Source: Pseudomonas sputi (GTDB lineage Bacteria > Pseudomonadota > Gammaproteobacteria > Pseudomonadales > Pseudomonadaceae). Taken from it: 64,000 nucleotides of DNA. How positions within the stretch are numbered: position 1 is the first letter of the stretch; each line of letters opens with the position of its first letter. The position numbers and the translations under genes were made by a program. The stretch covers positions 46,171 through 110,170 of the forward strand of contig NZ_BQHI01000017.1 in the NCBI RefSeq assembly GCF_021603585.1, given 5' to 3'. Below, in pieces: positions 17,853-26,540 of the stretch. The notes beneath the pieces are model-generated. The model ran no database searches, was not told the origin of the DNA, and was given only the letters and a program-made list of their open reading frames with translations.

Positions 17853-18873
17853 TGTCGTGGTGGTCGGCGGCGGTCCGGCGGGGTCGGCGGCGGCGATCGG
17901 TTGCGCACAACGCGGTCTGCGCGTGGCATTGATTGAGCGTCATGACTTCCCGCGGTTTCGCCCCGGTGAAAGCCTGCATCCAGGCATCGAACCCGTGCTT
18001 CAGCAACTGGGTGTCGCCGGACAACCATGCGTGCAGCATGCATTGCGCTTCAACGGGTACTGGGTGCAATGGAACAAGCCGCTGCGCTTCATCGGTTTTG
18101 GTAGCGACGACGATGGCCCGTGGCGAGGCTTTCAGATTCCCCGGGCAACCCTGGACACGACGTTATTGCAGCACGCCGCAGCGCTGGGAGTGATGGTCCA
18201 TCAGCCGTGTCGCGCACTCGCCGTCCTCAGCGAAAAGAATCGTGTGACCGGTGTACGAACCGATTCAGGCCGGTTGCGCGCCGACTATGTGATCGATGCC
18301 AGCGGCGCATCCGCCTGGCTGCATCGGCAGCTGGGATTGACCAGCCACCCCTGTTCGCCACGTCTGATTGCCCGCTACGGTTATGTCCGGGGTTGTCCAC
18401 CCGGTTATCAGCATGCACCGCACCTGGCGGCGGGCCACGATGGATGGACGTGGATCGCAAACGTGCAGGCGCAAGTGACGCACTGGACGCATCTGGCATT
18501 CAACGCGCCAGGCCTGCACTCCCCGGTCGTTCCCCAATCGCTGCGACACTTGCCCACGCAGGGCGCCATCCACGGCGCCGATGTAACGTGGCGCATCAGC
18601 ACTGCGCCAGCCGGTGGGGGCTATTTCATGGTCGGCGACGCGGCCAGCCAGCTCGATCCGGCGTCTTCCCATGGCGTGCTCAAGGCCTTGATGACCGGCA
18701 TACAGGCCGCGCAGGTGGTGTCCGACTGCATCGGGCAACCCTCCGTGCAGTCTTCTGCTCAGAGGCAATACCGCCAATGGCTGGGCGACTGGTTCGAGAA
18801 GGACATGGCACAACTTCGTCGCTTCTATCGCCTTCATCCCGACCCGCCGCGCTGGCTGGCTGCTGACGACTGA
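17818..18873 (+). CDS. FAD-dependent oxidoreductase (LodB/halogenase-like)
   Basis: A 351-aa flavoprotein with an N-terminal dinucleotide motif VVVVGGGPAGSAAAIG, the ERHDFPRFRPGESL segment found in geranylgeranyl-reductase, tryptophan-halogenase and LodB-like flavoproteins, and the second FAD motif GDAASQLDPASSHG. The halogenase lysine/WxWxIP signature is absent, so halogenation is unlikely. Translation probably starts at ATG 17818 inside the upstream gene, implying coupling. In lodAB-type pairs the flavoprotein matures the partner by oxidising Trp/Cys; a similar maturation role here is plausible but unproven. Confidence 0.8.
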   Translation: MLRGNSPLKPFDVVVVGGGPAGSAAAIGCAQRGLRVALIERHDFPRFRPGESLHPGIEPVLQQLGVAGQPCVQHALRFNGYWVQWNKPLRFIGFGSDDDGPWRGFQIPRATLDTTLLQHAAALGVMVHQPCRALAVLSEKNRVTGVRTDSGRLRADYVIDASGASAWLHRQLGLTSHPCSPRLIARYGYVRGCPPGYQHAPHLAAGHDGWTWIANVQAQVTHWTHLAFNAPGLHSPVVPQSLRHLPTQGAIHGADVTWRISTAPAGGGYFMVGDAASQLDPASSHGVLKALMTGIQAAQVVSDCIGQPSVQSSAQRQYRQWLGDWFEKDMAQLRRFYRLHPDPPRWLAADD

Positions 18874-18874
18874 C

Positions 18875-19624
18875 TCAGACAATGCCGATCACACCGTCCT
18901 CATGCAACTGGCGCAGCAACGCCAGTCCGCTGTCCATGAACGATGCAGTTCCCGGCAGCCCCGCCTCCATCGCCAACCCTTGCAGTTGCTCGCGACCGCT
19001 CAGCAACGGGAACTCGTCGATCCGCTGCAACAGCCGCCACGCCAATGGACTCAACTCGGAAAACTTCACACTCCAGTCCGTCGTGCGCCGCACCAGCAAA
19101 AGCGTCGGCGGGGCCGGTGGCGTGGCCGGTTGATGGTCAGGGCCGAGCATCTGCACCGGCCACGCATACGCCAACGGCCAGGCCAACGCCGAAATCTGCA
19201 ATGGCCGCTCCGGCAACTGCCCCGGATCACTCGCAGGCAAGGGTTGCGCGTCAGACTGCTGCAACACCATTTCCACCCACTCGTAATGCGCCAGCTCCAG
19301 CAGAAACGCCGGCCAGTCACCCTCGCTCAACACGGCCGGTTCTGAAGCGAGGTAACCGACAAACTCCTCGGCGATCTCACCGAATTTCGGCGTCTGCGCG
19401 CGGTAGTCCCGCAGGAAGCCGCGGATCAATGTGCGCCAGCGCGCCTGACCGATGATCCGGATCAGCACCGGAAACGTGCTGCCCAGCAGTTGCGAAACAT
19501 TGTTGAACACCAGGTCTCGATAGACCTTGACCCGCGCCGCGTTCATGTCGGCCGGTGGCGCTTCATGCTCCGGATCGCGCAGGTAGCGGGTCAGCGCCTG
19601 TTGTTGCCGCAGAAGATTATCCAC
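18875..19624 (-). CDS. DUF2063 protein (HvfC/BufC-like)
   Basis: A 249-aa partner of the upstream DUF692 enzyme. The N-terminal DUF2063 domain (about 1-95) has [16 protein letters not shown] and [21 protein letters not shown]; the C-terminal part is alpha/beta and less conserved. Known partners of this kind dock precursor peptides for multinuclear-iron oxidases. The GTG start at 19624 has an excellent AAGGAGG 5 nt upstream and overlaps the DUF692 stop by 8 nt; the frame is open further upstream but that sequence lies inside DUF692. It ends 1 nt from the convergent flavoprotein. Confidence 0.88.
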   Translation of the reverse strand: MDNLLRQQQALTRYLRDPEHEAPPADMNAARVKVYRDLVFNNVSQLLGSTFPVLIRIIGQARWRTLIRGFLRDYRAQTPKFGEIAEEFVGYLASEPAVLSEGDWPAFLLELAHYEWVEMVLQQSDAQPLPASDPGQLPERPLQISALAWPLAYAWPVQMLGPDHQPATPPAPPTLLLVRRTTDWSVKFSELSPLAWRLLQRIDEFPLLSGREQLQGLAMEAGLPGTASFMDSGLALLRQLHEDGVIGIV

Positions 19625-20456
19625 GGGGGCCTCCTTCGATTTGCAGGCGGCGGATGGTTTGCAGCTCCGCCACCAGTTCGGAAAACGCCGGGAAATTGAA
19701 ATCCCGCTCCAGCAACGTCGGTTGCGCGCCGAACCGGCCATAGGCGTCGGCCAGCAATGACCAGACCACCGGTTTGACCGAGGCGCCATGGGTGTCGATT
19801 TTTAGCGTGTCGGATTCATCGAAATGCCCGGCCACATGCAGGCCGACCACCCGGCCCGGTTCGATGGCAGCCAGAAAGGTCTGCGGGTCAAAACCGTGGT
19901 TGATCGAATTGACGTAGACGTTGTTGACGTCCAGCAGCAGATCGCAATCGGCCTCGCCCAACACGGCGTTGGTGAAGGTCACTTCGTCCATGTCCTGCCG
20001 GGGCGCGGCGTAGTAGGAAACGTTTTCCACCGCCAGTCGCCGGCCAAGAATGTCCTGGGCCTGGCGGATCCGCGCCGCGACGTGGTGGACCGCTTCTTCG
20101 GTGAACGGCAACGGCAGCAGGTCGTAGAGGTGACCGTCGTCACTGCAATAGCTGAGGTGTTCGCTGTACAGCGGCACCCTGTGCTGATCGAGAAACGTGC
20201 GCACTTCCCGCAGAAAACCGACGTCCAGCGGCGCCGAACCACCGAGCGACAATGACAGCCCGTGGCAGGACAACGGATAGCGTTCAGCCAGTTCACGCAG
20301 CGCGGCGCCATGGGCACCGCCGACGCCGATCCAGTTTTCCGGGGCCACTTCGAGAAAATCGAAATCGCCGGTGCGCGCGGCTTGCAGGTCTTTCATCAAG
20401 CCGCGACGCAGGCCGAGCCCGACGCTGGCCTGCAAGGTGGGGTGGGGAGTCTGCAT
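19617..20456 (-). CDS. DUF692 multinuclear iron oxidase (HvfB/BufB-like)
   Basis: A 279-aa TIM-barrel enzyme of the DUF692 (MNIO) family. Metal-site regions visible are [45 protein letters not shown] and DTHGASV. Characterised members use a two- or three-iron centre to modify Cys residues of small peptides; bufferin maturases make copper-binding thiooxazoles. It is coupled to the DUF2063 gene, but the usual DUF2282 precursor gene is absent upstream. ATG 20456 is used; a TTG lies 6 nt earlier. A GATACA regulatory element lies 108-141 bp upstream. Confidence 0.9.
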   Translation of the reverse strand: MQTPHPTLQASVGLGLRRGLMKDLQAARTGDFDFLEVAPENWIGVGGAHGAALRELAERYPLSCHGLSLSLGGSAPLDVGFLREVRTFLDQHRVPLYSEHLSYCSDDGHLYDLLPLPFTEEAVHHVAARIRQAQDILGRRLAVENVSYYAAPRQDMDEVTFTNAVLGEADCDLLLDVNNVYVNSINHGFDPQTFLAAIEPGRVVGLHVAGHFDESDTLKIDTHGASVKPVVWSLLADAYGRFGAQPTLLERDFNFPAFSELVAELQTIRRLQIEGGPRG

Positions 20457-20563
20457 GGGCAAGATCTCTGCTTGGGAGCCGCCAGATCAGCGACTGACCC
20501 TTGCAGTTAATGCGCCCACTGTGTCGCCGCTGTGTTCGACCGTCGGGACAATTGGCACCTTGT

Positions 20564-20597
20564 GTATCCAACAGCCGCAGAGATACACAGCGATACA
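20564..20597. promoter_or_regulatory. GTATCC / GATACA-CAGC-GATACA element, second copy
   Basis: GTATCC (20564-20569) is followed 18 bp later by GATACA-CAGC-GATACA (20582-20597). The direct-repeat core is identical over 16 bp to 13383-13398, and the GTATCC-to-GATACA spacing matches 13433-13466 exactly. It lies in the 303-bp divergent gap between the DUF692 gene (-) and the winged-helix methyltransferase (+), and could serve either. A TAGACT at 20624-20629 may be a -10 box toward the methyltransferase. Confidence 0.65.
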
Positions 20598-20759
20598 TAA
20601 CCACCACGGATTCCAACAGCGGCTAGACTCAATCAGTACCCAGTCGAGGGGGCCGCAGGACAACAGTGTCGCCCTGCCCGTTTCCACGACCACCGCCCGG
20701 TGGTGAATGCCTCGACCCCAACGCCACCGGACTGTGATCCTGTCAAAGGAGCACATGTA

Positions 20760-21806
20760 ATGGACGAGGCCAGACTCAACGAATTCATGGGCAAACTGGT
20801 CAACGACATGGGCGGCGCGGCGATGCTGGCCAATGTCATCGTCGGCGAAGAACTCGGCCTCTATCGGGCAATGGCCGACAGTCAGCCGATCAGCCCCGAA
20901 TCCCTCGCAGCAAAAACCACCTGCAACCCGCGACTGGTGCGCGAATGGCTGAGCGCCCACGCGGCGTCCGGCTACATGGAACATCACGACGGCAAATTCC
21001 GTCTGCCGGAAGAACAGGCGCAGGCCCTGGCCAAGGAGGATTCGCCGGTTTACGTGGCCGGCGGCCTCGGCGTGGTGGCGTCGTTTTTCCATGACAAGGA
21101 CAAACTGGTCAAAGCCATGCGCGGCAACGGCGCCCTGCCCTGGGGCGATCACCATCCGTGCATGTTCACCGGCACCGAGCGGTTCTTCCGTCCCGGCTAC
21201 AAGGGGCATTTGATCGCCGAGTGGCTGCCGGCGCTGGACGGTGTGGTGGCCAAACTCGAAGCAGGCGCCAAGGTCGCCGACATCGGCTGCGGTCACGGTG
21301 CGTCCACGGTGATCATGGCCCAGGCCTATCCCAACTCGCGGTTCGTCGGCTTCGACTATCACGCGCCTTCGATCACCGTCGCCACCCAACGGGCCGAAGA
21401 AGGTGGCGTCAGCAGTCGCGCGCAGTTCTTCCAGGGCACCGCGAAGAGCTATCCCGGCGATGCCTATGACCTGATCTGCTATTTCGACTGCCTGCACGAC
21501 ATGGGCGATCCGATCGGCGCGGCGAAGCATGCGTTTGAATCATTGAAAGACGACGGCACAGTGCTGCTGGTCGAGCCGTTTGCCAACGACACCCTGGACG
21601 AAAACATTACGCCGGTCGGGCGTTTGTTCTATGCCGCGTCAACGTTCATCTGCACGCCAAATTCGCTGTCCCAGGAAGTGGGACTGGGCCTCGGTGCGCA
21701 GGCCGGCGAGTCGCGCTTGCGCAAGGTGTTTACCGAAGCCGGTTTCAAACACTTCAGGCGGGCGACACAGACGCCGTTCAACCTGATCCTGGAGGCGCGC
21801 AAATAA
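20760..21806 (+). CDS. Winged-helix SAM methyltransferase (Rv2258c-like)
   Basis: A 348-aa protein with an N-terminal winged-helix dimerisation domain (about 1-85; ELGLYRAMADSQPISPESLA, LVREWLSAHAASGYM) and a class I methyltransferase domain (about 165-345; VADIGCGHGASTVIMAQAYP, FVGFDYHAPSI, YDLICYFDCLHDMGDP). Such fusions methylate small molecules or sense SAM. The AAAGGAG ribosome-binding site fits ATG 20760. It is monogenic, ending at a GAAA-loop hairpin. The GATACA element upstream may place it in the same regulon as the DUF692 genes. Confidence 0.88.
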   Translation: MDEARLNEFMGKLVNDMGGAAMLANVIVGEELGLYRAMADSQPISPESLAAKTTCNPRLVREWLSAHAASGYMEHHDGKFRLPEEQAQALAKEDSPVYVAGGLGVVASFFHDKDKLVKAMRGNGALPWGDHHPCMFTGTERFFRPGYKGHLIAEWLPALDGVVAKLEAGAKVADIGCGHGASTVIMAQAYPNSRFVGFDYHAPSITVATQRAEEGGVSSRAQFFQGTAKSYPGDAYDLICYFDCLHDMGDPIGAAKHAFESLKDDGTVLLVEPFANDTLDENITPVGRLFYAASTFICTPNSLSQEVGLGLGAQAGESRLRKVFTEAGFKHFRRATQTPFNLILEARK

Positions 21807-21818
21807 CCGCCGGGCAGC

Positions 21819-21842
21819 GGACGCCTCTGAAAAGAGGCGTCC
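21819..21842 (+). terminator. GAAA-tetraloop hairpin after methyltransferase
   Basis: Perfect 10-bp stem GGACGCCTCT / AGAGGCGTCC closed by GAAA, 13 nt after the stop codon. There is no U-tract downstream, so termination strength is uncertain. Confidence 0.6.
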
Positions 21843-21888
21843 GTCGGTGCTAACCTGCAAGGCACTTACAGCCTGCGGAGCGCTGCTC

Positions 21889-22731
21889 ATGCTCGACCGT
21901 CCCCTTCCCGATCCGCTCGACTACCTGCAACAGGTCATGGCCGACGGCGACTTCATCGTGCTGACCGGCGCCGGCATCAGCACGCCGTCGGGCATTCCGG
22001 ATTACCGCGACAGCGACGGCGTGCGCCGGGGGCGGCAGCCGATGATGTACCAGGAGTTCCTCGCCGCCCCGCAATCGCGCCGCCGCTATTGGGCCCGGGC
22101 CATGCTCGGCTGGCCCCGCGTGCGCCAGGCACGGCCGAACGCCGCCCATGAGGCGCTGGCCAGCCTGCAAAGCCACGGCCGGATCGGCGGTTTGATTACT
22201 CAGAATGTCGACACCCTGCACGATCAGGCCGGCAGTCACGACGTCATCGAACTGCACGGCAGCCTGCACCGGGTGTTGTGTCTGGATTGCGGGCAGCGCA
22301 GCGAACGGGATTCGATCCAGCAATTGATGGAAACGCAGAACCCGTACCTGGCCGGCGTCGATGCCGTGCAGGCACCGGACGGCGACACCCTGCTCGACCC
22401 GGCCTTCGAGGCACGATTTCAGGTGCCGCACTGCCCGCATTGCGCAGGCGAACGGCTGAAACCGGACGTGGTGTTTTTTGGTGAGAACGTGGCGCAACCA
22501 ACAGCGGCGCGGGCCAAGGCGCTGGCGGAAAATGCCGCCGGGATGCTGGTGGTCGGATCGTCCTTGATGGCGTATTCGGCGTTTCGCCTGTGCCGGGTGA
22601 TCGCCGATCGGGGCAAGCCGCTGATCGCGATCAACCTGGGGAAAACGCGGGCGGATGAATTGCTGAATCTGAAAATCGAAGGCTCCTGTGAGCAACTCCT
22701 GCCCCTGCTGGCGCAGCGGCTTGCGCTTTGA
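21889..22731 (+). CDS. Sir2-family NAD-dependent deacylase
   Basis: A 280-aa sirtuin with GAGIS (27-31), PDYRDSDG, TQNVDTLHDQAG (from 104), catalytic H123 in ELHGSLH, and two zinc Cys pairs (C131/C134 in CLDC and a later CPHC). It removes acyl groups from lysine using NAD. The C-terminal half includes KPDVVFFGENV and VVGSSL motifs. ATG 21889 has GGAG 9 nt upstream. It ends 3 nt from the convergent LysR gene. It is likely cytoplasmic and monocistronic. Confidence 0.93.
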   Translation: MLDRPLPDPLDYLQQVMADGDFIVLTGAGISTPSGIPDYRDSDGVRRGRQPMMYQEFLAAPQSRRRYWARAMLGWPRVRQARPNAAHEALASLQSHGRIGGLITQNVDTLHDQAGSHDVIELHGSLHRVLCLDCGQRSERDSIQQLMETQNPYLAGVDAVQAPDGDTLLDPAFEARFQVPHCPHCAGERLKPDVVFFGENVAQPTAARAKALAENAAGMLVVGSSLMAYSAFRLCRVIADRGKPLIAINLGKTRADELLNLKIEGSCEQLLPLLAQRLAL

Positions 22732-22734
22732 CAC

Positions 22735-23637
22735 TCAACGGATGGAAAGGCGCTGGCCGAGGTTCTCCAACTGAAGGATATCGAACAGTGCCTGCGCCGC
22801 CGCCGACAGTTCATTCCCCGGATCGGTCAGCACGCCAATCGCCCGCTCCACCACCGGCGCGTGCAAGGTCAGGCAATGCGCGCCCAGTTCGCGCATCTGC
22901 CCGGCACACAACGCCGGCACCGCACTCACGCCCAGCCCGCTCGCCACCATCCGCCCGACCGTCGCCAGTTGATGGCTTTCAAATTCCACCGGCAGCTTCA
23001 TCCCCCGGGCCTGCAAGTGTTCCTCCAGCATCACCCGCACCGTGGACGGTCGTTGCAAGGTGATGAAGGGTTCCCGCAACAGGGTCTGCCAATCAATGTC
23101 GCTCCGCTCGGCCAGCAGCGAATCCTTTGGCACCACGGCGACGAAGCGATCCCGGTAAAGCGGTGTGAAGGTCAGCGAGGTGTTTTGCATCGGCTCGAAG
23201 GCCACGCCGAGTTCGACCTGGCGATCGCGGACCATCTCCAGCACTTGCTCGTTGATCACGTCGTTGACCGTGACGTTGACGTTTGGATAACGCGCGCGGA
23301 AGGTCTTGAGGATCGGCGGCAGCAGGTTGCCGGCAAACGACGGCATCGCCGCCAGCGTCACCCGTCCTCGTTGCAGGCTGAAGCGCTGGCGCATTTCGTC
23401 TTCGGCGTTGTCCCAGTCGGCGATCAGGCGCCGGGCCAGCGGCAGCAGCGATTCGCCCTCCGGGGTCAGTGCCACGTTGCGCGTGTTGCGACTGAACAGG
23501 CGCCCGCCCAGGCCTTCTTCCAGCGCCTTGATGGTCAGGCTCAGCGCCGATTGCGACAGGTGCAGGCGCTCGCAGGCCACGGCAAAGCTCAGGCTCTGGG
23601 CCACGGCGAGAAAGGCGCGGATTTGCTTGATGGTCAT
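22735..23637 (-). CDS. LysR-family regulator of the CoA-transferase operon
   Basis: 300 aa with an N-terminal winged-helix (about 3-62: IKQIRAFLAVAQSLSFAVAC, LSQSALSLTIKALEEGLGGRLFSR) and a periplasmic-binding-like effector domain. It is divergent from the CoA-transferase/thiolase operon across a 209-bp gap, the classic arrangement for a local activator. In P. aeruginosa the equivalent locus (PA1998-PA2001) has a LysR gene next to dhcAB and atoB, so an acetoacetate, 3-hydroxybutyrate or dehydrocarnitine response is the best guess. Confidence 0.9.
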   Translation of the reverse strand: MTIKQIRAFLAVAQSLSFAVACERLHLSQSALSLTIKALEEGLGGRLFSRNTRNVALTPEGESLLPLARRLIADWDNAEDEMRQRFSLQRGRVTLAAMPSFAGNLLPPILKTFRARYPNVNVTVNDVINEQVLEMVRDRQVELGVAFEPMQNTSLTFTPLYRDRFVAVVPKDSLLAERSDIDWQTLLREPFITLQRPSTVRVMLEEHLQARGMKLPVEFESHQLATVGRMVASGLGVSAVPALCAGQMRELGAHCLTLHAPVVERAIGVLTDPGNELSAAAQALFDILQLENLGQRLSIR

Positions 23638-23846
23638 GGACGCTATGCTTCCGAATCAGAGTTTTGATCGTTCCCACGTCGAGGCGTCGAGCCGTCTGCG
23701 TGGTAACGATCAGCACGTAGAACAGTGATTTAATGAGCTTTATCAATCAATCAACCTTAAAAATCAACTTAACAAATATATCCTTCAGCGCGACACTCCA
23801 GTCATTCGGCTAGCCAGCCGCCCGACAAACAATAAAAGAGGTGCAT
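23638..23846. promoter_or_regulatory. Divergent LysR/CoA-transferase control region
   Basis: The 209-bp AT-enriched gap contains the direct repeat ATCAATCAATCAACC followed by an A/T-rich run near 23745-23785, plausible for LysR binding and a promoter. No single LysR box (T-N11-A dyad) stands out clearly enough to mark. Confidence 0.4.
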
Positions 23847-24545
23847 ATGGCAGGTTTCGACAAGCGCGTGTATTCCTACGAGGAAGCCATGGCAGGTCTT
23901 GAAGACGGCATGACCGTGATCGCCGGCGGCTTCGGCCTGTGCGGCATCCCGGAAAACCTGATCGCCGAGATCAAGCGCAAGGGCACCCGTGACCTCACCG
24001 TCGTCTCCAACAACTGCGGCGTCGATGGTTTCGGCCTCGGCGTGCTGCTGACCGACCGCCAGATCCGCAAGGTGGTCGCCTCCTACGTCGGCGAAAACAA
24101 ACTGTTCGAAGAGCAACTGCTCAAAGGCGACATCGAAGTCGTCCTGACCCCGCAAGGCACCCTCGCCGAAAAAATGCGCGCAGGCGGTGCCGGCATTCCG
24201 GCGTTCTTCACCGCCACCGGCGTTGGCACCCCGGTCGCCGAAGGCAAGGAAGTGCGTGAATTCCACGGTCGCAAGTACCTGATGGAAGAATCCATCACCG
24301 GCGACTTCGCCATCGTCAAAGGCTGGAAAGCCGACCACTTCGGTAACGTCATCTACCGCCACACCGCCCAGAACTTCAACCCGCTGGCCGCCACCGCCGG
24401 CAAGATCACCGTGGTCGAAGTCGAGGAAATCGTCGAACCCGGCGAACTGGATCCGTCGCAGATCCACACCCCCGGCATCTACGTCGACCGGGTCATTTGC
24501 GGCACGTTCGAAAAACGCATCGAACAACGCACCATCCGCAAATAA
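23847..24545 (+). CDS. 3-oxoacid/dehydrocarnitine CoA-transferase subunit A
   Basis: A 232-aa alpha subunit of a family I CoA transferase. The glycine-rich motif [13 protein letters not shown] and the later [19 protein letters not shown] are diagnostic. With subunit B it moves CoA from succinyl-CoA or acetyl-CoA to a 3-oxoacid. ATG 23847 is preceded by AAGAGG; a GTG lies two codons earlier. It is first in a three-gene operon (24 and 11 nt gaps). Length and context match P. aeruginosa dhcA, but scoA/atoD activity is equally possible. Confidence 0.93.
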   Translation: MAGFDKRVYSYEEAMAGLEDGMTVIAGGFGLCGIPENLIAEIKRKGTRDLTVVSNNCGVDGFGLGVLLTDRQIRKVVASYVGENKLFEEQLLKGDIEVVLTPQGTLAEKMRAGGAGIPAFFTATGVGTPVAEGKEVREFHGRKYLMEESITGDFAIVKGWKADHFGNVIYRHTAQNFNPLAATAGKITVVEVEEIVEPGELDPSQIHTPGIYVDRVICGTFEKRIEQRTIRK

Positions 24546-24569
24546 TCCAGGCTGACGGAGAACACGAAC

Positions 24570-25235
24570 ATGGCACTTACCCGCGAACAAATGGCTCAAC
24601 GCGTCGCCCGCGAAATGCAGGACGGCTACTACGTGAACCTCGGCATCGGCATCCCGACCCTGGTCGCCAACTACATCCCCGAAGGCATGGAAGTCATGCT
24701 GCAATCGGAAAACGGCCTGCTCGGCATGGGTCCGTTCCCGACTGAAGACACCATCGACGCCGACATGATCAACGCCGGCAAACAGACGGTGACCGCGCGC
24801 ATCGGCGCATCGATTTTCAACTCCGCCGAGTCCTTCGCCATGATCCGCGGCGGTCACGTCGACCTGACCGTGCTGGGCGCCTTCGAAGTGGATGTGCAAG
24901 GCAACATCGCCTCGTGGATGATCCCCGGCAAACTGGTCAAGGGCATGGGTGGCGCAATGGACCTGGTGGCCGGCGCCGATAACATCATCGTCATCATGAC
25001 CCATGCGTCCAAGGACGGTGAATCCAAGTTGCTGAGCCAGTGCAGCCTGCCGCTGACCGGCGCCGGCTGCATCAAGCGCGTACTGACCGACCTGGCGTAC
25101 CTGGAAATCGAAAATGGCGCTTTTGTCCTCAAGGAACGCGCACCTGGCGTCAGCGTCGAGGAAATCGTCGCCAAAACCGCTGGTAAACTGATCGTCCCGG
25201 ATCACGTACCGGAAATGCAGTTCGCTGCCGAGTGA
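24570..25235 (+). CDS. 3-oxoacid/dehydrocarnitine CoA-transferase subunit B
   Basis: A 221-aa beta subunit with the catalytic glutamate E47 in SENGLLG, which forms the covalent glutamyl-CoA intermediate. The conserved [15 protein letters not shown] and [13 protein letters not shown] motifs are present. It is second in the operon, between subunit A and the thiolase, so the pathway runs acid to acyl-CoA to thiolytic cleavage. It corresponds by size and order to P. aeruginosa dhcB; substrate preference cannot be read from the sequence. Confidence 0.93.
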   Translation: MALTREQMAQRVAREMQDGYYVNLGIGIPTLVANYIPEGMEVMLQSENGLLGMGPFPTEDTIDADMINAGKQTVTARIGASIFNSAESFAMIRGGHVDLTVLGAFEVDVQGNIASWMIPGKLVKGMGGAMDLVAGADNIIVIMTHASKDGESKLLSQCSLPLTGAGCIKRVLTDLAYLEIENGAFVLKERAPGVSVEEIVAKTAGKLIVPDHVPEMQFAAE

Positions 25236-25246
25236 GGAATTCGAAA

Positions 25247-26428
25247 ATGCAAGACGTCGTCATTGTTGCCGCCACGCGCACCGCGATCGGCAGTTTCCAG
25301 GGATCGCTGGCCACCGTCTCCGCGGTGGACCTGGGTGCAGCGGTCATCCGCCAGTTGCTTGAGCAGACCGGCCTGGACGGTGCCCAAGTCGATGAAGTGA
25401 TCATGGGCCAGGTGCTGACCGCCGGCGCCGGCCAGAACCCGGCGCGCCAATCGGCGATCAAGGCCGGCCTGCCCCACGCCGTGCCGGCCATGACCCTGAA
25501 CAAGGTCTGCGGCTCTGGCCTCAAGGCCCTGCACCTCGGCGCACAGGCGATCCGTTGCGGCGACGCGGACGTGATCATTGCCGGTGGCCAGGAGAACATG
25601 AGCCTGGCCAATTATGTGATGCCGGGCGCACGCACCGGTCTGCGCATGGGTCACGCGCAAATCGTCGACACCATGATCAGCGACGGCCTGTGGGATGCGT
25701 TCAACGATTACCACATGGGCATCACCGCCGAGAACCTGGTCGAGAAGTACCAGATCAGCCGCGAGCAGCAGGACGCCTTCGCTGCCGCCTCGCAACAGAA
25801 AGCCGCCGCGGCCATCGAGGCCGGGCGCTTTGTCGATGAAATCACCCCGATCCTGATCCCGCAGCGCAAAGGCGATCCGGTGGCGTTCAAGGTCGACGAG
25901 CAGCCACGCGGCGACACCACCGCCGAATCCCTGGCCAAACTGCGTCCGGCCTTCAAAAAGGACGGCAGCGTCACCGCCGGCAACGCTTCGTCGCTGAACG
26001 ACGGCGCGGCCGCCGTGATCCTGATGAGCGCCGAAAAAGCCAAGGCCCTGGGCCTGCCGGTACTGGCGAAAATCGCCGCCTATGCCAATGCGGGCGTGGA
26101 CCCGGCGATCATGGGCATCGGCCCGGTGTCCGCCACTCGCCGCTGCCTGGACAAGGCTGGCTGGAGCATCGGCCAGCTCGACCTGATCGAAGCCAACGAA
26201 GCCTTCGCCGCACAATCGCTGGCGGTGGCCAAGGATCTGCAATGGGATCTGGACAAGGTCAACGTCAACGGCGGCGCCATTGCCCTCGGTCACCCGATCG
26301 GTGCGTCAGGCTGCCGGGTGCTGGTGACGCTGCTGCACGAGATGATCAAGCGTGATGCGAAAAAAGGTCTGGCGACCCTGTGCATCGGCGGCGGCCAGGG
26401 CGTAGCCCTGGCGCTGGAACGCGCTTAA
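25247..26428 (+). CDS. atoB: Acetyl-CoA C-acetyltransferase (thiolase)
   Basis: A 393-aa thiolase. The acyl-accepting Cys is C88 in [11 protein letters not shown], and the second half carries [17 protein letters not shown] and the GGGQGVA motif with the second catalytic Cys in LCIGGG. It cleaves acetoacetyl-CoA to two acetyl-CoA, completing the operon's ketone-body route. ATG 25247 follows GAGGA. The operon closes at the strong terminator 26489-26521. Confidence 0.94.
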   Translation: MQDVVIVAATRTAIGSFQGSLATVSAVDLGAAVIRQLLEQTGLDGAQVDEVIMGQVLTAGAGQNPARQSAIKAGLPHAVPAMTLNKVCGSGLKALHLGAQAIRCGDADVIIAGGQENMSLANYVMPGARTGLRMGHAQIVDTMISDGLWDAFNDYHMGITAENLVEKYQISREQQDAFAAASQQKAAAAIEAGRFVDEITPILIPQRKGDPVAFKVDEQPRGDTTAESLAKLRPAFKKDGSVTAGNASSLNDGAAAVILMSAEKAKALGLPVLAKIAAYANAGVDPAIMGIGPVSATRRCLDKAGWSIGQLDLIEANEAFAAQSLAVAKDLQWDLDKVNVNGGAIALGHPIGASGCRVLVTLLHEMIKRDAKKGLATLCIGGGQGVALALERA

Positions 26429-26488
26429 ACGCAAAAGAGTTCACAGCGGGCGGCGGATCCACGACATCCACTGCCCGCTGGCAACAAA

Positions 26489-26521
26489 CCCGGTGCGACT
26501 CACGTCGCACCGGGTATTTTT
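26489..26521. terminator. Bidirectional intrinsic terminator
   Basis: A perfect 11-bp stem (CCCGGTGCGAC / GTCGCACCGGG) with TCAC loop, followed on the plus strand by TATTTTTTT. On the minus strand TTTGTTG follows. It serves the thiolase operon and the convergent mntH. Confidence 0.92.
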
Positions 26522-26540
26522 TTGCCTGTGCCCTGAACGA

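Noticed and set aside
17818-18873. Tryptophan halogenase
   Set aside because: The WxWxIP motif and catalytic lysine context of flavin halogenases are missing; only the general FAD fold and GESL segment match.
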